Below are positions 15,100 through 24,187 of a DNA stretch of 35,000 nt, piece after piece. Under the pieces are notes generated by a model, which worked only from the letters and a program-made list of their open reading frames with translations, had not been told where the DNA came from and made no database searches. Made by a program: the position numbers and the translations under genes. The DNA comes from Paenibacillus curdlanolyticus YK9 (GTDB lineage: Bacteria; Bacillota; Bacilli; Paenibacillales; Paenibacillaceae): the NCBI RefSeq assembly GCF_000179615.1, contig NZ_AEDD01000005.1:15928-50927 (forward strand), in the 5' to 3' direction. The first letter of the stretch is position 1. Each line of letters begins with the position of its first letter.

Positions 15100-15504
15100 C
15101 TAGAAGTTACTCGGATTTGCCGCAAATATCGAATGGATATTCCCCTCTGGATCAGCGAAAAATGCGGTCGTATGCCCCCATGATTTGACCGTTGGTTCGG
15201 TAATTGCAGCGGCGCCCTTCTCAATCCAATCCCCGAGCAGCCGATAAACTTCCTCTGGAGAATCACACTCAAAGTTAAGCTCGAAGGCTTGCCCCTTGCG
15301 CTCTTCGATAAAGGAGTAATGCTGGTTCGTATTGTCGGCCATCAGCGGTTTGGAGCAAATCGCCAGCCGAATTCCCTCATTCACGAATTCCACGTAATCG
15401 TCCTCTTCGACCACAGTCTTGAACCCAATCACATCGCGATAAAAGCTGGCCAAAGCAGCTACATCATTAGCTAATAAAGTGATGCCCTCTAATTGAACCT
15501 TCAC
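15100..15504 (-). CDS. VOC-family glyoxalase/bleomycin-resistance-like protein
   Basis: A 134-residue protein with the two-module VOC layout: LEGITLLANDVAALASFYRD near the N-terminus, ELNFECDSPEEVYRL in the middle, and WGHTTAFFADPEGNIHSIF at the C-terminus, which is the typical PEGN-x2-xF ending. Start is GTG with GGGGGG at 7 nt; the nearby ATG is in another frame. Such proteins are glyoxalases, dioxygenases or antibiotic-binding proteins, and the substrate is not evident. It stands alone between two terminators and is only distantly similar to the VOC protein at 3417-3785. Confidence 0.85.
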   Translation of the reverse strand: MKVQLEGITLLANDVAALASFYRDVIGFKTVVEEDDYVEFVNEGIRLAICSKPLMADNTNQHYSFIEERKGQAFELNFECDSPEEVYRLLGDWIEKGAAAITEPTVKSWGHTTAFFADPEGNIHSIFAANPSNF

Positions 15505-15593
15505 GCTTCATCCCCCCCTGTAGGAACATTTGTTCCCTTTAAAATATTACCATAAATTCACTATACCTGTCATTACCTTCGCCTTTGCCTAAC

Positions 15594-15635
15594 AAAAAAA
15601 GACTGGGCCACCACCGTTAAACGATGCCCGCCCAG
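15594..15635 (-). terminator. Terminator of the 99-residue hypothetical gene
   Basis: CTGGGC / GCCCAG arms around a 21-nt loop, followed on the minus strand by TCTTTTTTT. Confidence 0.65.
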
Positions 15636-15649
15636 CCTTATCTGAAACT

Positions 15650-15949
15650 CTAATTTTCCCCAATGTCATGCTGTCCGACAATGAGCTTCACCGGCTCTAG
15701 AAATACGCGAGTGACTGCCGGTTGTGCGATCAAATCAATCTCAATATCCGTGACTTTATAACGGGTAATTTTGCCCTCCCGTTTATCATAGACCACACTG
15801 AATTCCCTCAATCCTAATTCATGCAAACGGACGGAAGAGCCCACTGACAAAGCGGCCGTCTCGTACTCCCCATGCTCGAATAACACTTCCGATATAATCT
15901 CATCTTCCATATCGACGATCTTGACCTGCTGGCAGAACTGGTAATGCAT
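15650..15949 (-). CDS. Hypothetical protein, 99 residues
   Basis: A small, mostly acidic and beta-rich soluble protein (for example EISSEVLF-like and RYKVTDIEIDLIAQPAVTRV strands) with no signal peptide or membrane segment. Start: ATG with GGAGAG at 8 nt. I do not recognise a family. It lies downstream of the iron-importer operon on the same strand, 106 nt from the last permease, with no clear terminator between them, so read-through from that operon is possible. Confidence 0.6.
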   Translation of the reverse strand: MHYQFCQQVKIVDMEDEIISEVLFEHGEYETAALSVGSSVRLHELGLREFSVVYDKREGKITRYKVTDIEIDLIAQPAVTRVFLEPVKLIVGQHDIGEN

Positions 15950-16055
15950 TCATGAATCTCTCCTTCCATTCCTAGATGTCGACGAATCTGCACGCATCGT
16001 TTCGTGCCATTCTTCTCTATTATCGAATGATTGGAGCTGCCTGTACAGAGCGCAA

Positions 16056-17066
16056 TTACTTTTTCAACAGCAAATACAGAAAATATGGCCCACCGATAAG
16101 CGCAACCATGATGCCCGCCGGGATACCAGCCGGGTCGATCAGATTGCGGCCGATCGTATCGGCGAACAAGAGCAGCCAGCCCCCCATAAGGATCGCAATA
16201 GGGACATAATACTGGTGGCGGCGCCCGACAATCGCTTTGGCAATATGCGGCGCCATTAAGCCAACGAACGCGATGCCCCCCGTGACGGCTACCGCGGCGG
16301 CGGCGATCGCAACGGCCATCCCGAGCAGCAGCACCCGGCTCCGGTTAATGGAAACCCCCGCCCCGATGGCAACGGCTTCGTCCATCGCCAGCAGGTTTAG
16401 CACGTTCGACTTATACAGCGTGATCGGCAGCAGTATGACAAGCCACGGCAGCAACGCCCATACGAACGGCCAATCCGCTCCCCATATATTGCCCGCCAGC
16501 CACTGCGCGATAAAATCGACCTTCTTATAATCGGTGGAGGAAATCAACACTATCATCAAACCAGATAGGGCAAGAGCGAAGCCAATTCCGACCAGCACCA
16601 GCTTTTCAGGCTGCAGTCCTGTTTTTCTGGAATAAGAGAACAAGTAGATAAGAGCAACCGTCACTATCGCTCCTAAGAATGCAACAATCGGCAGCATATA
16701 AGCAAACGACTTCGGATCGAGCGGCGCATAAAGAAAAAATACGGATATTGCCACGCCAGCACCCGAATTGATGCCAATAATGCCGGGATCGGCCAAGTCA
16801 TTTCGCGTTATGCCTTGCAGAATCGCACCGGAGAGCGCCAGCGCCATGCCCGCCAGCAGCGTCACGGCGATACGCGGCAGCCGGATGGAGAACAAAACGA
16901 GATTTTCCTTCATCGTACCGTAGCCGAACAACGTTTGAAACAGCCGATTGATGGATAAAGCCCCTGAGCCTACGCTCATGCCGACGATAATCGTCGCTGC
17001 AATAAGCAGCAGCATCGCGATGAAGACAACCGCCCACTTTCGAGATCTCGCGTTCAAGCTTATCAC
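16056..17066 (-). CDS. FecCD-family iron-siderophore ABC permease (second)
   Basis: A 336-residue permease that forms the membrane channel of a ferric-siderophore importer. FecCD signatures are complete: GITRNDLADPGIIGINSGAG, the GGIAFVGLMAPHIAKAIVG coupling region and the C-terminal ADTIGRNLIDPAGIPAGIMV followed by GGPYFLYLL. About nine to ten hydrophobic segments are seen. It starts at GTG overlapping the stop of the first permease (GTGA), with GGGGTG as ribosome binding site, so the two permeases are coupled and should form a heterodimer. No ATPase gene follows, as in the B. subtilis yfiYZ-yfhA arrangement, where a shared ATPase (YusV) is used. Confidence 0.9.
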   Translation of the reverse strand: MISLNARSRKWAVVFIAMLLLIAATIIVGMSVGSGALSINRLFQTLFGYGTMKENLVLFSIRLPRIAVTLLAGMALALSGAILQGITRNDLADPGIIGINSGAGVAISVFFLYAPLDPKSFAYMLPIVAFLGAIVTVALIYLFSYSRKTGLQPEKLVLVGIGFALALSGLMIVLISSTDYKKVDFIAQWLAGNIWGADWPFVWALLPWLVILLPITLYKSNVLNLLAMDEAVAIGAGVSINRSRVLLLGMAVAIAAAAVAVTGGIAFVGLMAPHIAKAIVGRRHQYYVPIAILMGGWLLLFADTIGRNLIDPAGIPAGIMVALIGGPYFLYLLLKK

Positions 17067-18070
17067 AGTGCTTTCACCCCTTTACGCACAACGAACAGGA
17101 AGAACGGAAGGCCGAGTATTGCCATAATCGCCACAACCGGCGTCTCGAACGGCGCATGGATCGTTCGCCCGAGCGTGTCCGCCATCAGCATAAACGCCGC
17201 TCCCCATATCGCAGACATCGGAATAACCACACGATAATCGGTGCCGAACATTGCCCTCACGATATGAGGAATCATCATCCCGATAAACGCCATCTTTCCA
17301 ACTAGCGCAACGGCCGCCCCCGTCAGCAAAATAATCATGATATAAAGTATCGTTTTGACATAAGCCGTGCGGATGCCCAAGCCTACGGCGGATTCCTCGT
17401 TCAAGCTTAAAATCGTGAGCGATTTGGACATCGCCATTACAACGACGATCGCAGCGACAACGATTGGGCTAATGGCCTGCACCTGTGCCCATGTCGTGCC
17501 GATCAACCCTCCCGATGTCCACATCGTGACGTTCTTGGACGTCTTGGACAGGAGGCTTATGCCATCCGATGCAGCATACAGAAACGCAGAAACCGCCGAG
17601 CCGGCCAACACAATCCGGTAAGGAGAAAGGCCGCCCTTCTTCAACGAGCCAATGCCGATGACCAAAAACATGCCAAGTGCAGCCCCAACGAAGCAAACGA
17701 CCATGATGCCGACATAATTCATCGCCGGCAGCACGGCAAAAGCCAGTGCGAGCGATGCATTCGCTCCAGCTGTCAGCCCGAGAAGACCGGGGTCTGCCAG
17801 CGGATTGCGCGTCAGTCCTTGCATGATTGCGCCCGCTACCGCCAGCGCGGCGCCAACGAGCACAGCCGCTACTTCACGCGGGTAGCGAATCTCTTGCAGC
17901 GTCGCGATTTTATCGTCGTCGCCGCCTTGGTACGTGAGTATCTGCCATAGCTCGTGCAAGGACACATCCTTCGCGCCAAGCAGCATAGCGAGCCCGAACA
18001 TAGCTACGAGCGTCGTTAAGCTTATGCCAATTTTGAAAGCAAATCGATTGGGCTTCCGAGTGCTGCTCAT
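17063..18070 (-). CDS. FecCD-family iron-siderophore ABC permease (first)
   Basis: A 335-residue permease paired with the following one. Motifs: GLTRNPLADPGLLGLTAGAN, GKMAFIGMMIPHIVRAMFG and ADTLGRTIHAPFETPVVAIM then GLPFFLFVV. The frame is open 11 codons further up, but the ATG at 18070 (MSSTRKPNRF) has AGGAGG at 8 nt and is preferred. It lies downstream of the substrate-binding lipoprotein, separated by an intercistronic stem-loop. The family imports hydroxamate or related ferric siderophores; specificity cannot be told. Confidence 0.9.
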   Translation of the reverse strand: MSSTRKPNRFAFKIGISLTTLVAMFGLAMLLGAKDVSLHELWQILTYQGGDDDKIATLQEIRYPREVAAVLVGAALAVAGAIMQGLTRNPLADPGLLGLTAGANASLALAFAVLPAMNYVGIMVVCFVGAALGMFLVIGIGSLKKGGLSPYRIVLAGSAVSAFLYAASDGISLLSKTSKNVTMWTSGGLIGTTWAQVQAISPIVVAAIVVVMAMSKSLTILSLNEESAVGLGIRTAYVKTILYIMIILLTGAAVALVGKMAFIGMMIPHIVRAMFGTDYRVVIPMSAIWGAAFMLMADTLGRTIHAPFETPVVAIMAILGLPFFLFVVRKGVKAL

Positions 18071-18103
18071 TCCAGCTTCCTCCTTCAGGGTTATAACAGG
18101 CAA

Positions 18104-18154
18104 GAAGAAGACCGAGGCAGCCTCAAGTCTATCTGAGACAACTCGGCCTTCTTC
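18104..18154 (-). promoter_or_regulatory. Intercistronic stem-loop between lipoprotein and permease genes
   Basis: Arms GAAGAAGACCGAG (18104-18116) and CTCGGCCTTCTTC (18142-18154) pair with one mismatch. There is no T tract, so it is more likely an mRNA stabiliser or partial attenuator that lets the binding protein be made in excess of the permeases, as is common in ABC importers (inference). Confidence 0.55.
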
Positions 18155-18179
18155 ACCAGCCTGTGCGTTGCGCTAACGC

Positions 18180-19142
18180 TTATTTCAAGAAACCTTCTTT
18201 GAAGATGTTCAGCAAATATTCGAGTGTCGTCGGATCGCTGTAGGAAGCAGCCTCTGTGTCAATCTCGATGACGTGGTTATTTTTTACGGCCGGAATTTTC
18301 GACCAACTGTCTGACTTCATGAACGAGTTGTCTCCCGTAGCGCTTCTGCTGATGACGAGATAGTCACCAGCGTAGTCGCTGAGCACTTCGTTCGAAAGCG
18401 TGTAGTAGCCCGGCCCAAGCGCGTCCTTCTTCACCTTCTCCGGCATGTTCAGCCCCATTGCCTGATACAGGATCTCGGTTCCGCGCGCCCAGTTATTGCC
18501 GAATACGTAGAAGCTCTTCGAGTCCGTCTCGAATACTGAAACGGTTGCGTTATCGCCGATCTTCGCTTTAATTTCTTTGCCCGCTTCTGCAGCGCGCTTC
18601 GTGAAATCGTCAATCCAAGCTTGCGCTTCCTTCTCCTTGTTCAGCAGCTTGCCAATCTCGAGCTGCTGTGCCAGGTAGTCCAGCTTGCCCCACGTATACA
18701 CGACTGTAGGAGCGATCTCTTTGAATTTATCCAGATTTTTGTTATGCGTGCCAGCGATGATCAGGTCCGGCTCCAGCTCGATGATTTTCTCAAGACTGTC
18801 CTCGGATACAACCTCTACCCCCGCCAGCTTATCTTTAAAATGCGGGCTCTTGTTCGTCCACTCGTCTACGCCGACAATCGTTCCGCCCAGCGAAAGCACG
18901 TTTGGCGCGTTCGTCAAAGCGACAATACGCTTCGGATCAGCAGGCACTTCTACTGGTCCAAGCTCGGATTGGTAAGTAATCGTGCCTGTTTTTGCTGGCG
19001 CTTCGGTCGAAGTCGACTCGCTCGTGCTCGCAGCCGTACTGTCAGTCGTGGTAGCCGTCTTATTGTCCTCGTTTTTAGCTCCGCAAGCGCTAATGAAGAC
19101 GCACATCAGAATGATTAATGGAAGAAGCAGCTTTTTGCTCAT
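18180..19142 (-). CDS. Iron-siderophore substrate-binding lipoprotein
   Basis: A 320-residue FecB/FhuD-type (helical-backbone) binding protein. The signal peptide ends in a lipobox (FISAC) with Cys20 as the lipidated residue, followed by a Thr/Ser/Glu-rich linker. The core begins GPVEVPADPKRIVALTNAPN and contains LEPDLIIAGTHNKNLDKF and SDYAGDYLVISR, typical of the PBP type II siderophore family. It captures the ferric siderophore outside the membrane and hands it to the two downstream permeases. Start: ATG after AAGGAG. It is the first gene of the operon and lies directly behind a strong promoter with a perfect Fur box. It resembles B. subtilis YfiY in context, but orthology is not proven. 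Confidence 0.9.
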   Translation of the reverse strand: MSKKLLLPLIILMCVFISACGAKNEDNKTATTTDSTAASTSESTSTEAPAKTGTITYQSELGPVEVPADPKRIVALTNAPNVLSLGGTIVGVDEWTNKSPHFKDKLAGVEVVSEDSLEKIIELEPDLIIAGTHNKNLDKFKEIAPTVVYTWGKLDYLAQQLEIGKLLNKEKEAQAWIDDFTKRAAEAGKEIKAKIGDNATVSVFETDSKSFYVFGNNWARGTEILYQAMGLNMPEKVKKDALGPGYYTLSNEVLSDYAGDYLVISRSATGDNSFMKSDSWSKIPAVKNNHVIEIDTEAASYSDPTTLEYLLNIFKEGFLK

Positions 19143-19166
19143 TTATATTCTCCTTTTAATTGAGAT

Positions 19167-19218
19167 TGATTATCATAATCACAAGTAGCATCATATCTCG
19201 ATATGAAAAGGATGTCAA
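19167..19218 (-). promoter_or_regulatory. Fur-regulated sigma-A promoter of the iron importer
   Basis: Minus strand: -35 TTGACA (19213-19218) and -10 TATGAT (19190-19195) with a 17-bp spacer. Just downstream, at the expected start of transcription, lies TGATTATCATAATCA (19167-19181), a perfect 7-1-7 inverted repeat matching the Bacillus Fur box. Iron-replete Fur would block initiation. Confidence 0.88.
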
Positions 19219-19363
19219 CACAATAAATGCATTTTTATGCGGAGCAATGAAAGGTTTATTGATATTTCTCTTGTCGGCCATTAATTTTCAAGCTTATTAC
19301 CCGTCTAATCGATAAAAACATAGATGCATTCAATTTATTATTCCGATACTTTTATAGAAAAAT

Positions 19364-19394
19364 AAAAAAAGCCCGCTTTGTAAGCGAGCTTTTC
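19364..19394 (-). terminator. Terminator of the GH43 gene
   Basis: AGCCCGCTT / AAGCGAGCT arms with one mismatch and a 3-nt loop, followed on the minus strand by TTTTTTT. Confidence 0.75.
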
Positions 19395-19400
19395 TCCAAG

Positions 19401-21233
19401 TTACGGAACCGATGAAATGATAATGCGGGTCACATTCGCTCCCCCCATGCCTCCACTCACTCGGATCACGTTATTCGTTCCTACGTTTAAATCGATAATC
19501 CGGCTGACCTTGCCGGTAAACGTGCTCCAACCGCCTGTGCCAGGCAAGGTCAGCGAATAGCCATTCCCGGTCGGGTCGCCGCTGGCGTTCACCTTGAAGG
19601 TGGTTTGGCTATCTGCCGAAGCATAAATCACGGTAAGCAGCTTCTGGCCGCCTGTACCGCCATTGACACCCGAAATCTCGAAGTAGGAGCCTGGAATATG
19701 CATATTTTCAATACTACCGTTCCCCGATTTGGTCGCCCCTCCCCCAACGGTTACATTGCTTCCACTCATTGGATACTCAATCGGCGTTGTTGGAGTCGTT
19801 TGCGGGACTAACGATACGGTGACACGGGATATGTTCGCTCCGCCCATGCCGCCGCTCAGCTTAATGATGTTATTCGTACCCGGGTTCAAATCGATTAAGC
19901 TATTAGCTCGGCCCGTATAATTACCCCAGCCTCCCGTACCCGGAAGCGAAAGGAAATAACCGTCTCCGGCCGTATCGCCGCTGGCATCTACCTTAAAGGC
20001 CGCTCCGCTATCGCCGGAAGCATACTGCACGGTAAGAAGCGCCTTGCCGCCTGCACCGCCGTTGATGCCGTTCAACTGGATATAAGAGCCTTGGGTATGC
20101 ATATTCTCGATAATATTGGAAGCGGATCGGGTTGCCCCTCCCCCGAAGGTTACATTGCTTGCATTCATGGCGTACTCCGTTTTTTGCGTGTACGCATTAA
20201 AATTCTCGTTAATCAGGTCGTAATATTTGACTTCGGTCGCCGTCGAACGCGGCCCAACTGCCGGAACGCCCTCGGATGTCTGCACAACCTTTTGAATCGT
20301 GCCATCTGCATTGAAGGTTAAGCGATCCACGCAGACGGAGCGCAGCGTGCCGTTGGACGAGATTTTGGCATTATGATAAAACATATACCACTCGCCCTTA
20401 TACTGTACGATTGAGCCGTGCGTCGTTTCGCTTCCCACTACCGGGTCGAGAATGACGCCACGGTTTACCCATGGTCCGAGCGGACTGCTGCTGGTCGCGT
20501 ACCGCATCCGGTTGCCGCCGGGATTATTGTCCGCATACATCAGGTAGTACGTGCTGCCGCGCTTGAATACCCAAGTCGCCTCGTGGAAATCCTCCAGCTC
20601 GGTAAACTGCTTAAGCGGCCCGTCCGTCGACGTCATGTTCGCCGCCAGCTTGACCCCGTAGCTTTTGCCCCCGCCGCCGGCATAAAGATAATACGTTCCG
20701 TCGTCATCGCGGAACACGCTCGGATCGATCAGATTGCTGCCGGGAAGCCCTTGAATATATCCCTGAACAGTAAAGTCCGAAGCCGGCTTATTGCTCGTCG
20801 CTACGCCAATTTTCCAAGTATCATTCCAATTCGTTCCGCTCGGATGCGGGAAATAGAAGTAGTAGGTCCCGTCCTTGTACGCAGCGTCAGGCGCCCACAT
20901 GAAGCCGCCCTCCGGCCGTCCCCATGGCACGTCGTCGGCACTTAAAATCTCGCCTTCATCGACCCAGTCCACCATGTTGTCCGTTGAGAAAACGTGATAC
21001 TTATCCATTAAGTCACTGCCTCTGGAAGGAAAAATATCATGCGAGGGATACACATACAGCCTGCCGTCATTCCACACATGCGCGGAAGGGTCAGCTGTGA
21101 AGATGCTTGTAAAAATGGGGTTGCCAGAAGTAGTCACAGGCTCTGCAGCCGAAGAAGAAGAAGATGTAAAACCCATAAAGACCGATAACAGCATTGTTCC
21201 TGATAAGAAAAGGCTTATAAGCCTTTTGTTCAT
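19401..21233 (-). CDS. Secreted GH43-family glycosidase with two tandem CBM6/35-like modules
   Basis: A 610-residue exported enzyme, probably an arabinosidase or xylosidase acting on plant hemicellulose. After a signal peptide (to about residue 30) comes a five-bladed-propeller GH43 domain with the expected three acidic residues: Asp48 in TADPSAHVW (base), Asp170 in NLIDPSVF (pKa modulator) and Glu218 in DFHEATWVF (acid). Further propeller motifs such as FMWAPDAAYKDG and TTHGSIV are present. Residues about 365-480 and 490-610 are two closely similar beta-sandwich modules (EYAMNASNVTFGGGAT and EYPMSGSNVTVGGGAT, both ending in GGMGGANxSR-like strands), probably a recent internal duplication of a carbohydrate-binding module. 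Start: ATG with AGGAGG at 9 nt. Confidence 0.9.
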   Translation of the reverse strand: MNKRLISLFLSGTMLLSVFMGFTSSSSSAAEPVTTSGNPIFTSIFTADPSAHVWNDGRLYVYPSHDIFPSRGSDLMDKYHVFSTDNMVDWVDEGEILSADDVPWGRPEGGFMWAPDAAYKDGTYYFYFPHPSGTNWNDTWKIGVATSNKPASDFTVQGYIQGLPGSNLIDPSVFRDDDGTYYLYAGGGGKSYGVKLAANMTSTDGPLKQFTELEDFHEATWVFKRGSTYYLMYADNNPGGNRMRYATSSSPLGPWVNRGVILDPVVGSETTHGSIVQYKGEWYMFYHNAKISSNGTLRSVCVDRLTFNADGTIQKVVQTSEGVPAVGPRSTATEVKYYDLINENFNAYTQKTEYAMNASNVTFGGGATRSASNIIENMHTQGSYIQLNGINGGAGGKALLTVQYASGDSGAAFKVDASGDTAGDGYFLSLPGTGGWGNYTGRANSLIDLNPGTNNIIKLSGGMGGANISRVTVSLVPQTTPTTPIEYPMSGSNVTVGGGATKSGNGSIENMHIPGSYFEISGVNGGTGGQKLLTVIYASADSQTTFKVNASGDPTGNGYSLTLPGTGGWSTFTGKVSRIIDLNVGTNNVIRVSGGMGGANVTRIIISSVP

Positions 21234-21635
21234 AAACCATTACCTCCTCATTACATGAATTTAGGCCAAATTCATACCATTCAGACTGCTTAAAACCAGC
21301 CAGCACAAGATGATTGGATGATCACCCCTCGGTATTCGTAATGGGAAAAATGTAAATATAAGGGCCGATACTAGCTTAGCTTACCGCATATGCAGCCCTT
21401 TATGAAGTGAGGCAATGTTAAACTTTCCGATGCTATTCTTGGCTTAAAGGAGATGTGGGGTCATGATGACCCAAACGTTGGCATGCGTTAACAAAGAAAT
21501 TACTACGCATCATTGATTATTTATTATCACCAAATATAGTTTTTGTAATTTCTAAGTACTTATTTCACGCCTCTCTATAAAGATAATATTTTCCAATCCG
21601 ATAAAATAAACATCTATTTAATAAGGAGAAGATAT
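21234..21635. other. Divergent intergenic region between GH43 and discoidin genes
   Basis: Four hundred AT-rich bases. They contain an inverted repeat GGGTCA-TGA-TGACCC (21458-21472), a possible operator, and a 17-codon frame at 21463-21516 preceded by AAAGGAG (a possible leader peptide, weak). No promoter with both hexamers well matched was found, although TAATAT-like -10 boxes occur just before the discoidin gene. Confidence 0.35.
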
Positions 21636-23744
21636 ATGAAGATCAAGATTGTCTTACTGATGCTCAGCCTTCTACTCATGACCTCAGGATTTAGCTCATT
21701 AGCATCTGCAACCGGCACTCAACAAACTGTGCAGGGCATGCAGGGAACCACGCCCCCAACTGGAACAGTAATTACAGGGACGTCATTTCCGGGTACTCCC
21801 GCTTCAAATACTATTGATGGTAATTTGTTAAGTTACTGGAGCCCGGGAAATAGCGATGGAATATTAGAACTCACCTTTCCCTCGCCAGTATCCTTATCAG
21901 GTGTACAGATTGCTGCGTTTGCATCCCCATCCTCGGATGAAAACTTTACTCTCTATGGATTAAAGCAGGGAGAATGGACGCAAATTAACACCACTGTTTC
22001 ACGTCACGTTGAATGGAACTCCTCATTCCAGCCTACAATTTTGGAACCTATTGCGGTTTCACCAGACTCTTACGATGGCATCCGGGTTGAAGTAGCTACT
22101 AACTCCGGCTCGTGGGCATCAATTTCAGAAATTACGCTTACAACTGCAGAAATATGTAATGACATGAACGGATTTAAGTTCCCTACAGGGACGACTATTT
22201 CTGGGGTATCGTATAGCTCACATACATCTAATTTGGCACTAGATTGTGACCTAACAACTTATTGGAATTCCGGTACCAATACGGGGCAAGTCGAACTACT
22301 TTTCCCATATCCAATATCAATGAATGCCATTCAAATTGCTGCTCATGCTTATCCGAAAGAAACAGTAAAATACAAAATTTATGGATTAAAACAAGGCGTT
22401 TGGTTGCAAATTAGTAGTGCTATCATTTTGGCAGCTCTGCAAGATAACACCACTAACCCCACCCAAGTGAAACCGATTTCCGTTAATCAAGATGAGTACA
22501 GTGGCATTCGAATTCAGGAAAATGGCAGCATATCTTGGTCTGCAATAAATGAAATCACTTACTATCCTAATTATAAAAATGGAGATGCATTCGTTAACAT
22601 CATTCCACAAATGAGTAGTGATACTTTACCTAATGGACGGGTCGAGACTAGCAGTGCACTATCACAATCTTATCTCGGCTATCAAGCTTTTAATCAAGTG
22701 AATGATCTTTACGGTTGGGTAGCCACTACTAAGCAAAACGAATGGATATCTTATCAATTCAGCAACCCAAAGGTTATTAATGGTTATTCCATTGGGCCAG
22801 TAAATGATTCTGTAGGACCTGCGAGATCGCCCAAGAACTGGGAGTTCCAAGCCTTTGATGGGTCTAGCTGGATCACACTAGATAGTAAACAGAACATCAC
22901 CGATTGGCAGCCAGGGCAACCAAAATACTTCACCCTTACAAATACTGAATACTACAATAAATATAGAGTACTCATTAATGGGAATAATGGAGATACTTAT
23001 TTATCAATCGGTGAAATTCAAATGTCTGAATCACAAGCGCGTCCATCTTATAACTCTCCGCTGAACTTGATTGCAAAACAAAATGGTCAAAACGCATCAC
23101 TTAGTTGGGCCACGGCAGTTAACGCAACAGGCTATAACGTCTACCTAAATGGTGTGAAAGTGAACAACACACCAATATCAGGTAACAGCTCTAACTTTAC
23201 CGGATTAATCAATGGTGTAACTTACACTTTGGGTGTCTCCGCTGTTTTTCCGAATCTGGAATCAGCAGTAACTGTGATAAAGCACACCCAAACCGGTCCA
23301 AGCCAGAGCATAGTTCCAAAAATGCAGAGCAATACTTCACCAGAAGGGCTAGTGGAATACAGCAGTATTGTAAATAGCTATACTAACGGGTACTACGCAT
23401 TCGACCAGGTCGACAATGATTACGGGTGGGCACCTAATGGAACTAGCAACCAGTGGCTCTCCTATCAACCAACTACTCCAAAAACAATAACAAAGTATAC
23501 GATTCGCACAATTAATCATACTGACGGTCCCAAAAGAGCTCCGAAAGACTGGATTCTTGAAGGGTTTAATGGTACAACCTGGGTGACTCTGGATACTCGT
23601 AACGGAGTTTCAGATTGGGTTCAAAATGAAACAAAATTGTTTACTATCTCAACCCCAAGTTCTTATAGTAAATATAGGTTATATGTGCTATCTAATAACG
23701 GAAACCTGTATCTTCACGTAGGCGAACTAGAATTAATAGAGTAA
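21636..23744 (+). CDS. Secreted multi-discoidin (F5/8 type C) protein with FnIII
   Basis: A 702-residue exported protein made only of binding domains. After a signal peptide (to about residue 25) come two related galactose-binding-like domains (about 45-170 and 182-310; both contain YGLKQGxW), then a discoidin domain (321-465; YGWVATTKQNEWISYQF, RSPKNWEFQAFDG), an FnIII domain (about 472-552) and a second copy of the preceding discoidin domain (556-702; YGWAPNGTSNQWLSYQ, RAPKDWILEGFNG). The A-A-B-Fn-B pattern shows two internal duplications. No catalytic domain is seen. Base composition is clearly more AT-rich than neighbouring genes, suggesting horizontal acquisition. Start: ATG after AAGGAG. 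It may bind glycans at the cell surface or in matrix. Confidence 0.82.
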   Translation: MKIKIVLLMLSLLLMTSGFSSLASATGTQQTVQGMQGTTPPTGTVITGTSFPGTPASNTIDGNLLSYWSPGNSDGILELTFPSPVSLSGVQIAAFASPSSDENFTLYGLKQGEWTQINTTVSRHVEWNSSFQPTILEPIAVSPDSYDGIRVEVATNSGSWASISEITLTTAEICNDMNGFKFPTGTTISGVSYSSHTSNLALDCDLTTYWNSGTNTGQVELLFPYPISMNAIQIAAHAYPKETVKYKIYGLKQGVWLQISSAIILAALQDNTTNPTQVKPISVNQDEYSGIRIQENGSISWSAINEITYYPNYKNGDAFVNIIPQMSSDTLPNGRVETSSALSQSYLGYQAFNQVNDLYGWVATTKQNEWISYQFSNPKVINGYSIGPVNDSVGPARSPKNWEFQAFDGSSWITLDSKQNITDWQPGQPKYFTLTNTEYYNKYRVLINGNNGDTYLSIGEIQMSESQARPSYNSPLNLIAKQNGQNASLSWATAVNATGYNVYLNGVKVNNTPISGNSSNFTGLINGVTYTLGVSAVFPNLESAVTVIKHTQTGPSQSIVPKMQSNTSPEGLVEYSSIVNSYTNGYYAFDQVDNDYGWAPNGTSNQWLSYQPTTPKTITKYTIRTINHTDGPKRAPKDWILEGFNGTTWVTLDTRNGVSDWVQNETKLFTISTPSSYSKYRLYVLSNNGNLYLHVGELELIE

Positions 23745-23789
23745 ATTGATCTTAATTTTCTAGTATCAGTAACTTGTTCATTCAAATTA

Positions 23790-23831
23790 AAATGCCGTGC
23801 CTATTAAATACAGGCACGGCATTTAGTCTTT
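23790..23831 (+). terminator. Terminator of the multi-discoidin gene
   Basis: Perfect 13-bp stem AAATGCCGTGCCT / AGGCACGGCATTT with a 9-nt loop, followed by AGTCTTTT. Confidence 0.8.
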
Positions 23832-23873
23832 TCAAAAGCCTCTATCTTACAATCACGAAAACTGCATTCAGCA

Positions 23874-24173
23874 TCAATGACTCGGCTTCCAAACGTACTC
23901 GCCTTGCCTATTAATGTAACCAAACGGCAGATTATAAACTTGGTCCAGCGTAGGTTCCCCAATTGTTACCTGGGCCAAACCACCCTCGAAAGGCATAGCA
24001 AACCTAAATTGCGGCTTTATTATTATTTTACCTTTTCTATTAATAAAACCCCATCGTGCATCCTCTCCATTGCCAAACTTAGCCGGCGCCAAGCCCTTAT
24101 TAAAGTTATCTACATCCTCATATTTAGCTTCAATGACGAATGCACATGTCTTATTAATACGAAGACGATACAA
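23874..24173 (-). pseudogene. WG-repeat protein remnant (5'-truncated)
   Basis: A 99-codon frame containing about two and a half WG repeats: INKTCAFVIEAKYEDVDNFN and GLAPAKF, RWGFINRKGKIIIKPQF, and FGYINRQGEYVWKP. Homology begins in the middle of a repeat right at the N-terminus (the usual GFINKTG reads LRINKTC), and the only start is TTG just after an in-frame TAA, with GGAG about 5 nt before it. WG proteins are normally several hundred residues long, so this looks like the surviving C-terminus of a larger gene. It may still be translated. Codon use is AT-rich like the neighbouring discoidin gene. Confidence 0.5.
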
Positions 24174-24187
24174 TAGTTCTCCAAATT

